Source: Onchocerca volvulus (lineage: Eukaryota > Nematoda > Chromadorea > Rhabditida > Onchocercidae). Taken from it: a stretch of 64,000 bases of DNA. The notes beneath the pieces were generated by a model. It was not told where the DNA came from. It worked only from the letters and a program-made list of their open reading frames with translations, and did not search any database. The position numbers and the translations under genes were made by a program. Every line of letters starts with the position of its first letter. Position 1 is the first letter of the stretch. Below, one piece after another: positions 10,136-22,564 of the stretch. The stretch is taken from the NCBI GenBank assembly GCA_000499405.2, contig HG738138.1, positions 5,330,888 to 5,394,887 of the forward strand, read 5' to 3'.

Positions 10136-12922
10136 CTATGAGAAAACGGCTTCAGTTCGCAATATTTTCGAATGTACAACATAAGAAATCGCCCAACGAA
10201 AATTGATTAAAAGACATTTCATCGCTTTCGTCCACCTTTCTTCGGCGTTAAATTGCATTTTAACAGAATATTCCATTTTGTTGTCCTCAATATGTTCTCT
10301 ATACATTCGATGAGGAAACCGAAACTAAACTGGTTCAACTTAATCCGCCATCTAACGTTTAAATACTTCCATCAGTAAATCCATAATATAATTTTAGTCT
10401 CATTATATCATCAGTAAATCCATGATATAATATAGGGGATTTTAGTCTCATTACACCAATTTAGTCATTGGATGTATGTTCTACTAAGCCAAACGAAAAC
10501 GAATAAGGCACACAGTTAGAAGAGCAGTGGAGATTGGATTAGGTGAAATGGATATCTATTTATTATCGCTATTCATTTCCACTCGCTAATGATTTTTTTG
10601 TTAAAGGTTACAGAAGTCCTACAACATGTAACATACTCACTGACATGTATGAGAACCTTAATATCCATATATCTTTGATAGTTACAAAGAAATTGGTAAA
10701 ATAAGTTGACTACATTAAATTGATAGTTTGATAAGAGATACTGCTAACAAATAGATTTTTAAAATGAAAGTAGTAAAGAAGAAAAGCAAGTAATGCCGAA
10801 AATAAATTAGCATAAAGTGCGACATTTTCACCTGAGCACATTCAATATGTTTCTGCAACTGACAGAAACATTCCATAAAAGCACAAATGCCTTCATCGAA
10901 TTTCTTTTGTCCAAATGGTTTAAAACCGCCACTGCCAAAAAGCGGCAATTCAACCCCAGTATCCAAACACTGCACAAACGAATGACTACCAACTGGTATT
11001 ATACGATATAAGGAGAACTGAATTTCAAGACAATCTGCTAAAGTCTGAAACATCAGTTTTCAAGTCTATATAGTAATAGATCTTGCTCTTTCATTTCCAT
11101 CCTAATCAACTGCCTTAATTATTCATAATGTAAATTACAGAAACAGTATGTTGATTACTGAAATATAGATCAGCTGAAATAAAGATAAATATACATCTAT
11201 AGATAATAAATAAATTGACCATGTAGTAAATACTATCAAAACTGCCAACAAACTAAACTTACATTGATTAGCAAAGCCATCTGTCCCCATGCAGCATTGA
11301 TTTCGCTCCATTCAACTTGAGAATGTGGCAACTGACCAAGACGAAAACCATTAATTGTACCAAAACTTCCTTGTTTCCAAATATGAAATGCTGTGTTTAA
11401 CACATTGATTTTCGACAATCTGTCACGCTGACTCTTCAAACAGTGCACTTCGGCTTCTAGATCTTGCTCTCTCATTTCCATTCTAATCAACTGCCTTAAT
11501 TATTCATTTCATAAATTACAGAAACAGCATGTTGATCAGTTGAAATATAGGTCACATGAACAAAAACCTAACATCAACATCTTTGAATATATTCAAACAG
11601 ATCTTATGGTCAATTCTATGATGAACTGATTTATATTTTTCGATGGTAACTCATTTGCTTGTCAGAAATTATAACAAAAGTCTGTTGAATGTCCTCAAAA
11701 TATCCATAACGTGCTGAAACACGGAAAGAAACCTAACATTCCAAACTTCATCATTATTTTTTAAATTTTTTTTTTTTTTTTTAAATAGCGATTGATACTA
11801 TTGAAGGAGAAACATGAAATAATGCATACGAAAAAAAAAAAAAGAAAAACCAAAGGTAAAGCAAATAATTTCAATAAGATGATATACACCAATTCTCTCC
11901 TCCCTCGGTCCAATCTTTTTTTTTTTTTTTTTTAAGCATAACTCAAGATTTTTTAATTATATAGATAGGAACGAAACCTGTGGTTGTCGCGAAATACTCT
12001 CCATAATAATTCTGCTGATTCATTTTCAGCATATAATTCACTCTTCTTTTTTTTTAATTCTGCATCCAATTTTGCCTCTTCAGCTTCCAATTTTTTCGAT
12101 TCACTCAGTAAAGAAGCTTCTTCATTCTACAGTAAAAGATGAAAAATAACTATACAATGTCCGACGCTACTTTTGAATCTCTCATCCATTTAAAGGGAAT
12201 TAATCCGAATTACAGAACTAAAAAATGATATGCTTGGCATGCGACAGTTCTACAGTAATATAAGGACAATACAACTACAACTGAATGATTTTGCCAGAAT
12301 GAATAATTTATGTCACCTTCATAGCAGCAAGCTTTGCGGCTATAATATTTCTGTCCATCAAGCGAGCATCACTCTCCTCTTTCAACGAATCAAGCAGTTG
12401 ACGGTACTGTGCACATTCTTCATCTAGTTCTTTTAAATGCTGATCCATTCCAGACAACAGCTGTTCCGTACAATCCTGAATTCCGTTCAATGATGACATA
12501 AGACACAATCAGTCAGGAAGGAATACTATAAAACACAAACCGGACAATTACTATGATCATTCACCTCACACATCGGTCCTTTTAAAGCTGAATTTGAATT
12601 GCATATTATATCAAAAAGATTTCCTGTTGTTGCTGAAGGACCTTCTTGAAAATAAAGTGTTGGATTGTCCTGAAAAATAATAAGGCATGCATTACTCGTT
12701 TACATCCAAGAAATTCGATGTAAACGTTTTTTGGGATAGTGCAACTTTTTGACAAATCAGAAAACCAAAGATGATAGCAAAAATAATTATAAATAGAATC
12801 AAATCAATTAAACAAATCGATACATCCGCCAAAAGACTTTCTCGATCTTCGCTTTCGAAAACGCTTTCATCCAAAACTAGCTTATTCTGACAGTTAAAAC
12901 ATGTTGGGACGTTGTCCCCCAT
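10136..12922 (-). CDS. BECN1: Beclin-1 (Atg6/Vps30), PI3-kinase complex subunit
   Basis: Seven exons: 12922-12824, 12669-12565, 12475-12317, 12126-11978, 11482-11263, 11044-10832, 10324-10136; all phases join and give 377 aa, close to the length of C. elegans BEC-1. The N terminus has a CxxC (CFNCQNKL) and a second CxxC across the exon 2/3 junction (CEDC). Residues about 70-170 are a charged coiled coil. The BARA/evolutionarily conserved domain follows: [33 protein letters not shown], then a C-terminal RWTKAM...NFRWAISYV block. Beclin-1 scaffolds the VPS34 lipid kinase with VPS15 and ATG14 or UVRAG for autophagy and endocytic traffic. The BH3-like stretch reads TGNLFDII, with Asn where the BH3 Asp is usual. 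Intron 5 carries a duplicated copy of the exon 5 splice boundary. Confidence 0.94.
10371..10457. repeat. Imperfect tandem duplication in the last Beclin-1 intron
   Basis: The segment at about 10371-10409 (beginning ATCAGTAAATCCAT) recurs at 10410-10457 with an insertion of about nine bases. It lies between exons 6 and 7 of Beclin-1, within 135 bases of the exon 7 acceptor. Confidence 0.7.
11077..11172. repeat. Copy A of a 97-bp duplication in Beclin-1 intron 5
   Basis: This stretch matches 11458-11554 with fewer than a dozen differences. The source copy covers the first 25 bases of exon 5, its acceptor, and about 70 bases of the preceding intron. Copy A therefore contains a second, decoy acceptor (GATTAG followed by GATGGAAATG on the minus strand), about 50 bases before the true exon 6 acceptor. 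Confidence 0.9.
11458..11554. repeat. Copy B of the 97-bp duplication, at the start of Beclin-1 exon 5
   Basis: This copy includes the functional 3' splice site at 11483 and the first codons of exon 5 (MEMREQDL). See the copy at 11077-11172. Confidence 0.9.
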
Positions 12923-14215
12923 TTCTAAATTGTGCAGTCTGCAAAATAAAGTATTATACTTTTTTAAGTTCCAATATGGAATGATTTAGTAAAACGCATT
13001 TCATTCCTATACTAATTCAATAAGAATCTAGTATTACATTTCCAGTCTCAAATTTCTTAGTTATATATTATTTATTCTTCTTATAACACCATAGAATATG
13101 CCGTTTGCTACTGTTAAAAGATTTCACTTAACTATCTGAATCTCGTTAATAGTATTCGATATGAAGAATTCGTGAAAAAAGCAAACGTATATTTTGTCGA
13201 GTCATACATATGGCAGTTAGCCAATACATGCATTCCAATTTCCCAACATCAGTTCGGGATGTGAATGACGGCAGATTTTACGGCAATCTACCATCGGGAC
13301 GGCAGATTCTTACGTGAACATGTCATACTTTTTAAGAAATACAGTCTTTTGACGCACACTTTTGAAACTATTACTAAGCTAACAATCGATATGGCTCTCC
13401 AATTGGTTGCTTGCAGAATCAGTAGTATTTCGAAATATCAAGCTTGCGTAAACTCTTAATATCCATACTTGACATCACGTAACGTGTCACGGAGTTAACG
13501 CGATATGTCACAGAGGCCAATTATTCGAGCTGTAAAAATGAGTGGGTTCTCAGGACGCTGTGACAGTAACACAAGTTCATTGAGGGCGTTGCACGTCAGC
13601 AGAACGTGTCGTTGAATTGTTGGGATGTATTTGCACAGTGGGTTGGATGCATTTGGAGTTATTCGATGGTTCACTTGCAGGGTGTTTGTGTGTGGTGTGC
13701 GGTATTGGTAAATTGGTTTGGACGTAATTAATTGCTCGGTAAATAAGCTCTGTGAGATGAGTGGAACTTGCCGACTAGAGAAGATTAATTGCTCGGTAAA
13801 TAAGCTTTTCAAAATGAGTGAAACTTGCCAAAAAGATCGCGCAAAAAGCTATACCTTTTGTTTTCGTCATTCGTTTTCTAATGTCTTCAAAGTAGGTGTC
13901 AGTAGTTATCATTCATGAGTCAGCTAACGGTACAATCACCAAGCAGCATGAAGTCTTCGAAAAGAATTTCTAAAAATAGCTGTTGTTTTGTTATCGATAT
14001 GAGCGTGTCGTTTTATTTCATGATAGAAACGATTGAGATGTGCTATGCTAAATGTCTGGACATTATTGATGATAGTAATATTTCCTGCACAATATGTTAC
14101 TTAATAATATTTATGCGTATAAAATGTATCCTAATAGTTGACATTCGCTAAAACCGTTTATAGTGTTTTTAGTACTGCAAGCAGTGGGGTGTGTGATCGC
14201 CACAGAATTTTCGAG
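12923..14215. other. Shared intergenic region between divergent Beclin-1 and SAR1
   Basis: Beclin-1 and SAR1 are transcribed away from this 1.3-kb stretch. The Beclin-1 side has a TTTTGCAG acceptor at 12939-12940, 16 bases before its ATG, likely for the spliced leader. The middle (about 13480-13720) is less AT-rich than its surroundings, as expected for a promoter, and is followed by a 57-bp tandem repeat. Open frames here contain no recognisable domain. Confidence 0.55.
13727..13829. repeat. 57-bp period tandem repeat upstream of SAR1
   Basis: The 46-base segment 13727-13772 recurs at 13784-13829. The first 23 bases are identical and the rest differs at a few sites. The period, 57, is a multiple of three, so in one frame it yields a repeated INCSVNKL...MS.TC peptide, but that frame opens only at 13712 and no splice context supports coding. 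Confidence 0.85.
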
Positions 14216-16347
14216 ATGTCTTGGTTGTGGGATTGGGTTTCCGGCATGCTTAATTATCTCGGTAAGCATCCTTTTTTTTATACATTGTTTATTTGACGGT
14301 ATATTCCTACCCCATAACTCTCCATATATTTGAAATGAATTATGAATATAAGGCATCAGAAAAAATCGAAGTTTTTTTCAAGTTTTTTCAGTATTTCTAT
14401 TTGTGTTAGCATTTACACACTGATAAAATACGTGATTTACTTATACGTTTTGAACTGGATAATATGTAGTAAATTCAAAGTTCGCGTCGTCTACCCTTAG
14501 TTTGAATTTGCTTTACTCAATATGGTTACAGGTTTGACTAAGAAAAATGGTAAATTAGTTTTCTTGGGACTGGATAATGCCGGTAAAACAACACTTCTTC
14601 ATATGTTAAAAGATGATCGTATGGCTCAGCATGTTCCAACACTTCATCCTAGTAAGTTCTTTCACGTGATGGTGTGTATTAGAATCTCTTTTCTTATTTT
14701 GAAGATATTTATTATAATACTAACACTAGGTCTTTTACACATACGCATAATTTCCTTCGTTGTATATCATCATGTTGACAAATATTTGGGAAATACTACA
14801 GTTTGTACCTTGTGAAGTAATGCGCTGAAATAGGAACTGATCATCTATATTCCTCTTACAAATAACGAAATATTGGAAAAGAAAAGAGAGATGGGAAAAA
14901 ATTTCTCTTCAAATATAGTTTTACAGGATACTTATGCATTATATGCTTGAGAATTTAGAGATGAAAGACGTTATGCATATCACTGATTACTGATTTTGTT
15001 CCATCTGCATTTTTTTTTTCAGTTCATGATATAATAGTTAATGAGATGTTTCAGCTTCTGAAGAACTTTCACTTGGTGGTATTCGCTTCACAACATTTGA
15101 TCTTGGTGGACACGAACAGGGTTAGTTCTGTAACTTCCTTGCCTAATCCAGAAATTGGTCAAATTTCAGCTTATGATGTAGTTCTTATAATTGGTAATGC
15201 ATATTAAAGCCTCTTTGGTTTGGTTTTAAGCTAGTATATTCAGACTGCAACTTATCGCAATAAATTACAATATGCAGAAAGCAGTGAACTGTGTTGCTTC
15301 ATTTCAAAGATAAGCATCTCTGTGATATCGACAGCATTTATTTCATTGAATCATATAGGAATTGAAATGATCAAACATTTTCAGCACGACGTGTTTGGAA
15401 AGATTATTTCCCAGCTGTAGACGCTATTGTATTCTTAGTGGATTGTGCTGATGTTGAGCGGATTGCAGAAAGTAGGCATGAGGTGCTGTTTAATCAAGTT
15501 CTTATTTTAGCCACTTTTTTTCACTCAAGAAATTCGTGCAAAAGCTGTTTAATTCGTGCGTTAATTTAGTCGCAGCAATAACAACAACAAACACTTTATG
15601 TTTGGAATAGATTATAATATCTTGATTTTTTTTTGTATTTTCAGCTTGAAAGTTTGTTGGGCGATGAGCAAGTGGCTTCTTGTCCACTGCTGATTCTTGG
15701 AAATAAGATTGATAAACCAAATGCGTTAGGAGAAGATCAACTGAAATGGCATTTGGGAGTAACAAATTTGACTACTGGAAAAGTTAGTTTATAAAATTTG
15801 TGATCTTTATTTCTAACAGAGGAGATCATAGTTCATTTATACACCACACGGAAATTCGCTTTCAATACTCGTCGTTCCGTCCCCAATCTCTACTTTTTTT
15901 CCCCACTCTTCTATCTTTGTCATGTTATATTTTCCTAATATATTTTAGTTCACATCTAATTAAGTCATCTTAATCTAGACTAATGGATACTCGTGGATTT
16001 TTCTTTTCTTTTTGACTCGATAGGGATCGTTATGATTTGAGACACTCAAAGAACAGTTCCATTGTTTAAATTTAATGTAACACACTGAATCAAGTTTCCT
16101 GAACACATCATATAGTACGTTTGAATTAATATTTCCTAATTTCGCTGAAGTTAAAAAAAAGATTTTTTTTGAAGAAAAGAATGAAAATTCTGAAAAATTG
16201 AAATTTTTGGATAAAAATTTTATTATTTAGGGACAAATTTCACGAATGGATATATCGTCAAGACCAATGGAAGTTTTTATGTGCTCGGTTTTAAGGCGTC
16301 AAGGATACGGGGAAGGTTTCAGATGGTTATCACAATATTTAGATTAA
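14216..16347 (+). CDS. SAR1: SAR1, COPII-initiating small GTPase
   Basis: Six exons: 14216-14261, 14532-14651, 15055-15120, 15385-15482, 15645-15782, 16231-16347, giving 194 aa, the usual SAR1 length. The N terminus [16 protein letters not shown] is the amphipathic, hydrophobic helix that SAR1 uses in place of a myristoyl anchor. G motifs are complete: GLDNAGKT (28-35), switch I with VPTLHPTSEEL, DLGGHEQ, NKID (about 135), and a C-terminal [19 protein letters not shown]-bound SAR1 inserts into ER exit sites and recruits SEC23/24, after which SEC13/31 polymerise; SEC13 lies 7 kb upstream in this window. All splice junctions are GT-AG. The gene is followed on the same strand by the coiled-coil/propeller gene 1.2 kb downstream. 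Confidence 0.97.
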
Positions 16348-17562
16348 ATATTGCTCGATATACGTCCTTAAATAATTCATGTGGAAAGGTGTTCCTGATT
16401 TGCACTTTTCCAAATAAATTTCTATATAATTCCTTTCCATCATAACATTATAATCTCTGGTCATTCTTTTCCTTGCGAATTTTTTTTTACACTTTGGCAA
16501 CTGATGTTCATTTACTGGATGCGAACTCAGTTAAAACGAATTTTTAATTATCAATCGGTATAACGAGGAGCTGTCTTGCAGAGCGGCTCTAAATCTATTG
16601 ATCGTATGTGATAGGAAAACAATTTCAACTGTTTGGGTTGTTATATAAAGTGGTTGAACTTATTGAATATTTTAAATTGGTGTTGGGATATATGAACACA
16701 TGTTGAAAGTTTGCATGAAACTTTGCTGAATCATGTATCAAGGAATTCAAAAAAAAAAAAAAAAGAAAAGACTGCACATAGATAAAGCTTATTTGCTAGG
16801 CTAATTGAGAATCGACGATATGGAGTGAGGAAGGGATTTGTATCTATACACAATTTTTATTGCACTGTGAGTTTCAAGATTTGAAAAAGCTAATGATTTC
16901 GAATCATTTGTGCGAAGGAGATGAAGATCTTACGAATTCGGCATACTCCGAAAGAGTTATTGGTGACCGCTGAAAAATAATATGTAAAAAGACCAGATTG
17001 TATATCATCGTAACACTTTATCATTAAGTTCAGCCTGCTGAAATGAATGGTTAAGAGTTTGTTTAGTTATGCCTGTTTTAATGATTTTCGGTAATAAATG
17101 GGATTTTGTGGTATGATGACGCTCCTTACGAAATATTTGGTATAGGAACTTGCTGGAAGGCGATTATATTTACAAGCTAATAACACATCTTATTAAATCC
17201 ATAGTAATTTGGACTGTTTTACTTTTAACCGGCTGGGATGCAATAACAACCTTTTGGCTCGATCTGTACTCCCGAGATTATTTCGTATGTTATATTATAT
17301 TAACTCGTGTTCCACTATGAGATCATTCAAACTGAATTTCGTGGGAAATCGAGGTCAAAATTGCAGCGAGAGAGGAGAGGGTTCACTTTTATGTTTTTGA
17401 TTTATCAAGAAAGTAGAAAGGAAAAAATGGTTGTGAGGTATGAAGCAGATGGATAGGCAGTTAATGTTATATAATGCAGATTGGAGGTATGTCTAAAACA
17501 ACTGTTCTCAAATAGTGTAGCATCATCGGCGTTATCCGTTCCCCTCTTTGAGCATCTCCGTG
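16348..17562. other. Intergenic region between SAR1 and the coiled-coil/propeller gene
   Basis: This AT-rich 1.2-kb stretch has an AATAAA-like signal near 16411, plausible for SAR1 polyadenylation, and an A-run at 16750-16765. Nothing else is recognisable. Confidence 0.5.
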
Positions 17563-20500
17563 ATGGAAGACGACAGTATCGTATGGATTAAGGAAGAAGT
17601 CCCAAGCGATATTGGACTCACATCTCAACTACCGACCACTGTAGCTTCCATTGCTGACAGTTCATTTACACAGGTGTACATATTTTTTCTTGAAATAATT
17701 TGTGTAGTGATTGAAATAAAGCTTTGGATAGTTCTGTTTTCTAAGATCCAATTTGCATAACAAATAGGAAGGGAGACTTTTCAAAATCATGAGTTTTGTA
17801 AAAGAAACGTACCTATAAAAAGAAGTCGGGACAGATTTCTAACCTACATTACTCAATCATCATGGCAGTGTGGTTAGATGTTCTCTGAAGGTAATTTTTT
17901 TAATTGACGATATTGAGGCAGATAATTACGAAGCCGGTTTTTAAAATCTTGATTAACTGACAAATGTATGCTAGAAAAATTTCATCGTCCAGAAGAATTG
18001 GTAATGCAAGTGTCTTGTATTTTTTTAATACACACTGATAATCAATTATGCGTTTATTTTGTCATATTCTGAATCCCGACATCATTTTTATTTTCAGTCA
18101 TTTTCAATTAACCGTCTTCAATCAGTTCATCTTAGTTCCAGGATCAAGATACAGCTAACAGCGAGGCGTCATCTCAAATAGCTGTTCAGTTTTTTAATGG
18201 AAATACTAAAAAGATATCTGCTGAATTTTTGAATGAAAATAAAGAAGAGAATGGAAACTCCATTTCTACTGAAGAGTTTGATATCACGGAATATGAAAAA
18301 AAACTTCATGATAATGCGAAACAAACGATGGATCTAATTGGTGATCTGTGCAACCGTTCTGAACAAATCACCGGGCAACAGAAAGAAACGCTCCTCAGGT
18401 TGCTGCTTTGTTTTTGTGTAAGGAAAAGAATTATCGAATCAGTAAATTTTCTGAGATAACTTTTTTTTGCGGATTTTGCAGAAGATTACATTCTATTCAG
18501 TTTTCGCCTATTTTCAAATTTTTCATTTTGTGAAATCTTGCTGATTTCGTGGATTAAAATTTTCAATTGCATTATAAAAATTGAAGTATGCGAATTTTTC
18601 AATTATAAAATTTTCATGTTCCTAAGTAAACTTCTCTCAATTTCAGTTTTTTACTGCCAAGCATTTTTCGTCCATATTATAACCTACTTTATCTTAGATT
18701 GGAGGAGGAACAGCAGGAATGGCGAAAGGTCGCTGAAAAAATGGAGGAAGTTTCGAGGCAAAATGAACAGCTTATCATTGCAAAACAAGAGGTTTGTTTG
18801 TATATACATGAATAATTTTCGAGCAACAATAAAGTCATTCAGTAATTCACTGACTTGATGCGTTTTTTCTTCTTAATCGCTATATTGACATCCTATTCAT
18901 TACTGATGTAAGAAAAAAGCCCCCCCCCCCCCCCCCCCCCTCCCCCTCTTCCCAATGTGCTAGAATATTTGTCGCAGCTTTTTTGAATATGAATTCGGCT
19001 ACAATATCTTCAAATCCTATCAGCCCTGTTAGCTAAATTGACCCGCTGGAGAAGGAATCAGCAATTAAATCTAATTTATACTGTTAGAAAGTTGATACAC
19101 ACTTCAAAATATTGTTTAAGATTAATAGAAACCGACTGTGAAATTGTCTTTGATTTAATTTCAAATCATTTATTATTACTAATCTTTAGTATTATTAAAT
19201 TAACTATTAAAGCTTGAACAACGCGTGACTGAACACAGTGCAGATCAAGAAGGAAATGGAATGAATCAAAGTAGTAGGGGGAAAAGAGACCACCTATTCC
19301 AGTAAGTCTTGCTTTGCTTCTAAGTTGATTTTGCTGTAAAGAAATTTTACTTTAAGTCGATTTTGCATATAGAATCTCAGAAACAATATGCATTTTTCAG
19401 ATGATTTCCGGGAAAAAACATTAATTTCAAGTCCCCTATTATAATTTTGGATTAGATTATATGTAGACAGTTTTCTAACACTGCCATATTCTGGTATTTT
19501 AAAGGACAGAATGGCAAAGAATGGATAGTTCACATATTAGTAACAACGACCTATCACAACCGAACAGTGTCACGTTTCTTCAGAGCACCGATAAAATCGT
19601 TGTAACCGATCAAGACAACGGTTTACTGCTTTACTCTATACAATCCGGCCTCATCAAGAAAGTTTCTAGTTCAAAGTGGAAATGGCCTCAGTCTGCTGTT
19701 TACACTCCAGATAACAAAATCTTGGTAAGTTTTTTCAAAATCTGTTGGGAGCAATGTTCGGAAGCTATTCTGTATTTTCGCATGGAAATGATTCTTGTTC
19801 TAATTTTTCATATTATTGATTCATCAAACAAATAATTGGTCATGTCTGTTGCTAGAAGAATTTTACTTTTTTCAAGTCTCTTTCACGCTTCACTTATTTG
19901 TATTTTAATTTGAATTAAGTAAAATTTGTAATAATCTTCATCATTTTTCAATTCTGGTAATCCCAATAATCAGAGATACATATGACAGTTGATATATCTG
20001 TGTTACAATTTCTTAAGTTTGTTTAATGAATTACATTTGTTCATGACAAGTTCTAGAAAGTTTCAAAGTCGAATGAAAAACATAATCGGAAGAATTATAG
20101 GTTTCCGCGATGGTAAGAGATGAAAGTGAAAACAAAACGGTATGGAAACGTAATTTAATGAAATTTGACGAGGAACTGGAATTTGTTTCGAGGATTGAAG
20201 GGCCAAAATGGATAGAGAATGAAACAATTACAACAGAATACTTGTGCATTGCACCAAATGGTTATATATATTTATGTGTTACTGGTAATACTTTTTCGGC
20301 ACTGTATGAACTTTCAAACGATGGTCAGTGGACTGAACTTTGTCATAAACGAAGCACAAAATTTTCTAACATACAGGCAAGTATTAGGATTTCAGTTTCC
20401 TTGCATAGTATAAAACCTGAGTCGTTGCACTTCTCAGCTTCATTGAAATCTCTCTGCTTCTATAACATTCATGTATGACAAATAGAAATGGTTACAGGTA

Positions 20501-20845
20501 TTGGCTGTGATTAATCCAATAACAGAACTTTTGGTCGTGGAACAAAAAAGAGGTTACATTTGGCTGCTCAGTGTCCGGGAATCCACTATATGCGATCGAA
20601 ATGTGATTGCTGCCGTGGAAAAGCCTGGAGCATTGTGCATCGATAACCAAAACCAGCTCTTCATCCACGATATTGGGCAGTCAAAAATCCGCCTTTTGGA
20701 ACCACGCGCTTTCGAGACAATTCAGGATGTAGCTCTTACTTCCAAGAATTTAACTGCTATCACTGCTTACCAGGGAATACTTGTTACTGTATATTGCTCT
20801 GACAAAATTATTCACTTTCATAAATACTCACCCACTTTCCCATAA
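17563..20845 (+). CDS. Unrecognised protein: coiled coil plus NHL/beta-propeller-like C-terminal half
   Basis: Seven exons fit in phase: 17563-17673, 18142-18398, 18698-18791, 19213-19301, 19505-19724, 20101-20376, 20498-20845, giving about 464 aa. Residues 1-75 are acidic and low in structure and include WIKEEVP, a SUMO-type psi-K-x-E site. Residues about 80-160 are strongly charged and heptad-like (EYEKKLHDNAKQ, RLEEEQQEWRKVAEKM). The rest consists of repeated beta-like units of about 40 residues with PNSVTFLQSTDKIVVTDQDN, YLCIAPNGYIYLCV and GALCIDNQNQLFIHDIG, the pattern of NHL or similar propeller blades. I do not recognise the family; it could be a RING-less relative of TRIM-NHL proteins. 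The intron at 20377-20497 probably starts with GC (CAG|gcaagt). Intron 3 contains a 21-base poly(C) run. Confidence 0.72.
18920..18952. repeat. 21-base poly(C) tract and C-rich run
   Basis: Positions 18920-18940 are uninterrupted C, followed by TCCCCCTCTTCCC. The opposite strand is a 21-base G run able to form G-quadruplexes. It lies in intron 3 of the coiled-coil/propeller gene, in otherwise AT-rich DNA. Confidence 0.95.
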
Positions 20846-22564
20846 AAAAAGCTCCAAGTAAGTTCCGTAATATTACACTTCCTTGTTTTGCAAATACAAT
20901 TTTGTTGCAAATAAAATCCGCCATTTTAATTCGCAGCAGAAACAGTAACTGCTTGTCCATTTGTCAATTTTCATACTTGTGAATCACCAAAACTCGGCTG
21001 ATATCAGGAAAATAATTATGAAGCCCATCGTATATTTTACAGATTTAACAGTCCCGAAATTCTGATACTTTTTTCCTGAGTCAACATCATTTATTCATTG
21101 ATCTACTGTGCCGTCTCTTCTAAATACATCGTAATTTAAGAATATTAACGCAAAATTAGTTTTAGCAATAGCTTTGCGATTTAGTGCAGTGAAGTTGCAG
21201 AATTGATTTCTTTGTACATTAAACAAATAATTGCAAGTTTATAGAAAAGAATAGAAGATGAAAAGTTTTCGGTTCTTCAAAATGGATTAATCAGTCATAT
21301 ATTACAGATAGAAATTCCTACCGAATATCAGTTCCCTACGGTACGGAAAAGACAATATACAGAAACAAAAGTTTTAAAACTATGCTCATCTATTCCATCA
21401 TTTTCCTTTCCAACAATGACTCCTGCCTTCTCCTAAGATTCCATTTTATCCTGTCGATAAACATGATCAGATGATTATTGAATATCAATCGAATGTAACA
21501 CATTGATCATAGACAGCGCAAATTTAGCGCGCAAGACACATCCCCAAAACGTGTGGAACAGATGGGATTTTCACAGTTCTGATTCTCCGCTCATAAACTC
21601 CTACATCAATATATCTACCAGGGAAAAACAATTTCCAATGTAAATTTCATTTCTGTTAGCTATAATAAAATCGAAAAGTATAACTCCCTTAATCATCCAA
21701 AAACAAACATGACTACTTAGTAAAGACAATAAAACATAGAAAGGTGGAATAGTGGGTCTTAAATTTCGAAACTGAAATTACTTAGCACACGCTAACAGTA
21801 TCAAATCATTGTTTACGAAATAAAATGACTAGAGCGGTAAGACAGGTCAAATGTATCAAAATCATGGCCTTAAAACAATGCGGATAAGATGAAAGAAAAA
21901 CGACAAAATATCTCTATAACGTAAAAACAAAACAATCTGTATTTATAAATATATGTAAAGTGGTAAATTGGAAATCCAGTAAAAATATGAGTAACAAAAT
22001 TAGTATTAGCATTGACAGGACAAAAAGTTTTAACGAAATTTACGAATATGAAAAAAAAAAAAGTGAACAAAAATGAACGATATGATACCCGGAATATGGC
22101 ACGTCTTGAAAGGCATGAATAACAGCACAGAATTCCATGCAACTGAATAATTCAAAAACAATATTCCATATGAGTCTAGATAAAGCTGAGCATGAAATAA
22201 CATAGTCCCAAGGTTGTAAGTGAATATTATGTTACTGATTTAATGGGCTCCAATTTTTTCTTTGAAAAACATTAATGAATGCCCTATCACAGCTGTTGGA
22301 GCAACAAAGAATACTGAGATGTAACTGTGATCAAATTGAGACAATCCTTCATAAAATAAAGATTAACAGCGATTAGAGGTTTGAAGACGCAGAGTTCCAA
22401 CAAATGTTTTGCTCAAGCTATATGAAAATGAATAAAGATGTCGTGAAGAATTGATCTGCAGCAGAAAAAAAAAAAAAAAAAAAAAAAGAAAGAGAAATAA
22501 TCTTCTCCAGAAAAGTTTGAGCAGAAGGAAACATATACAGCTTTTTCACATAAACCACTTAAAC
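20846..22564. other. Convergent intergenic region
   Basis: The 3' ends of the propeller gene and the sorting nexin gene face each other across 1.7 kb of AT-rich DNA. An A-run lies at 22467-22488. Short open frames show no domain. I see no further gene. Confidence 0.55.
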
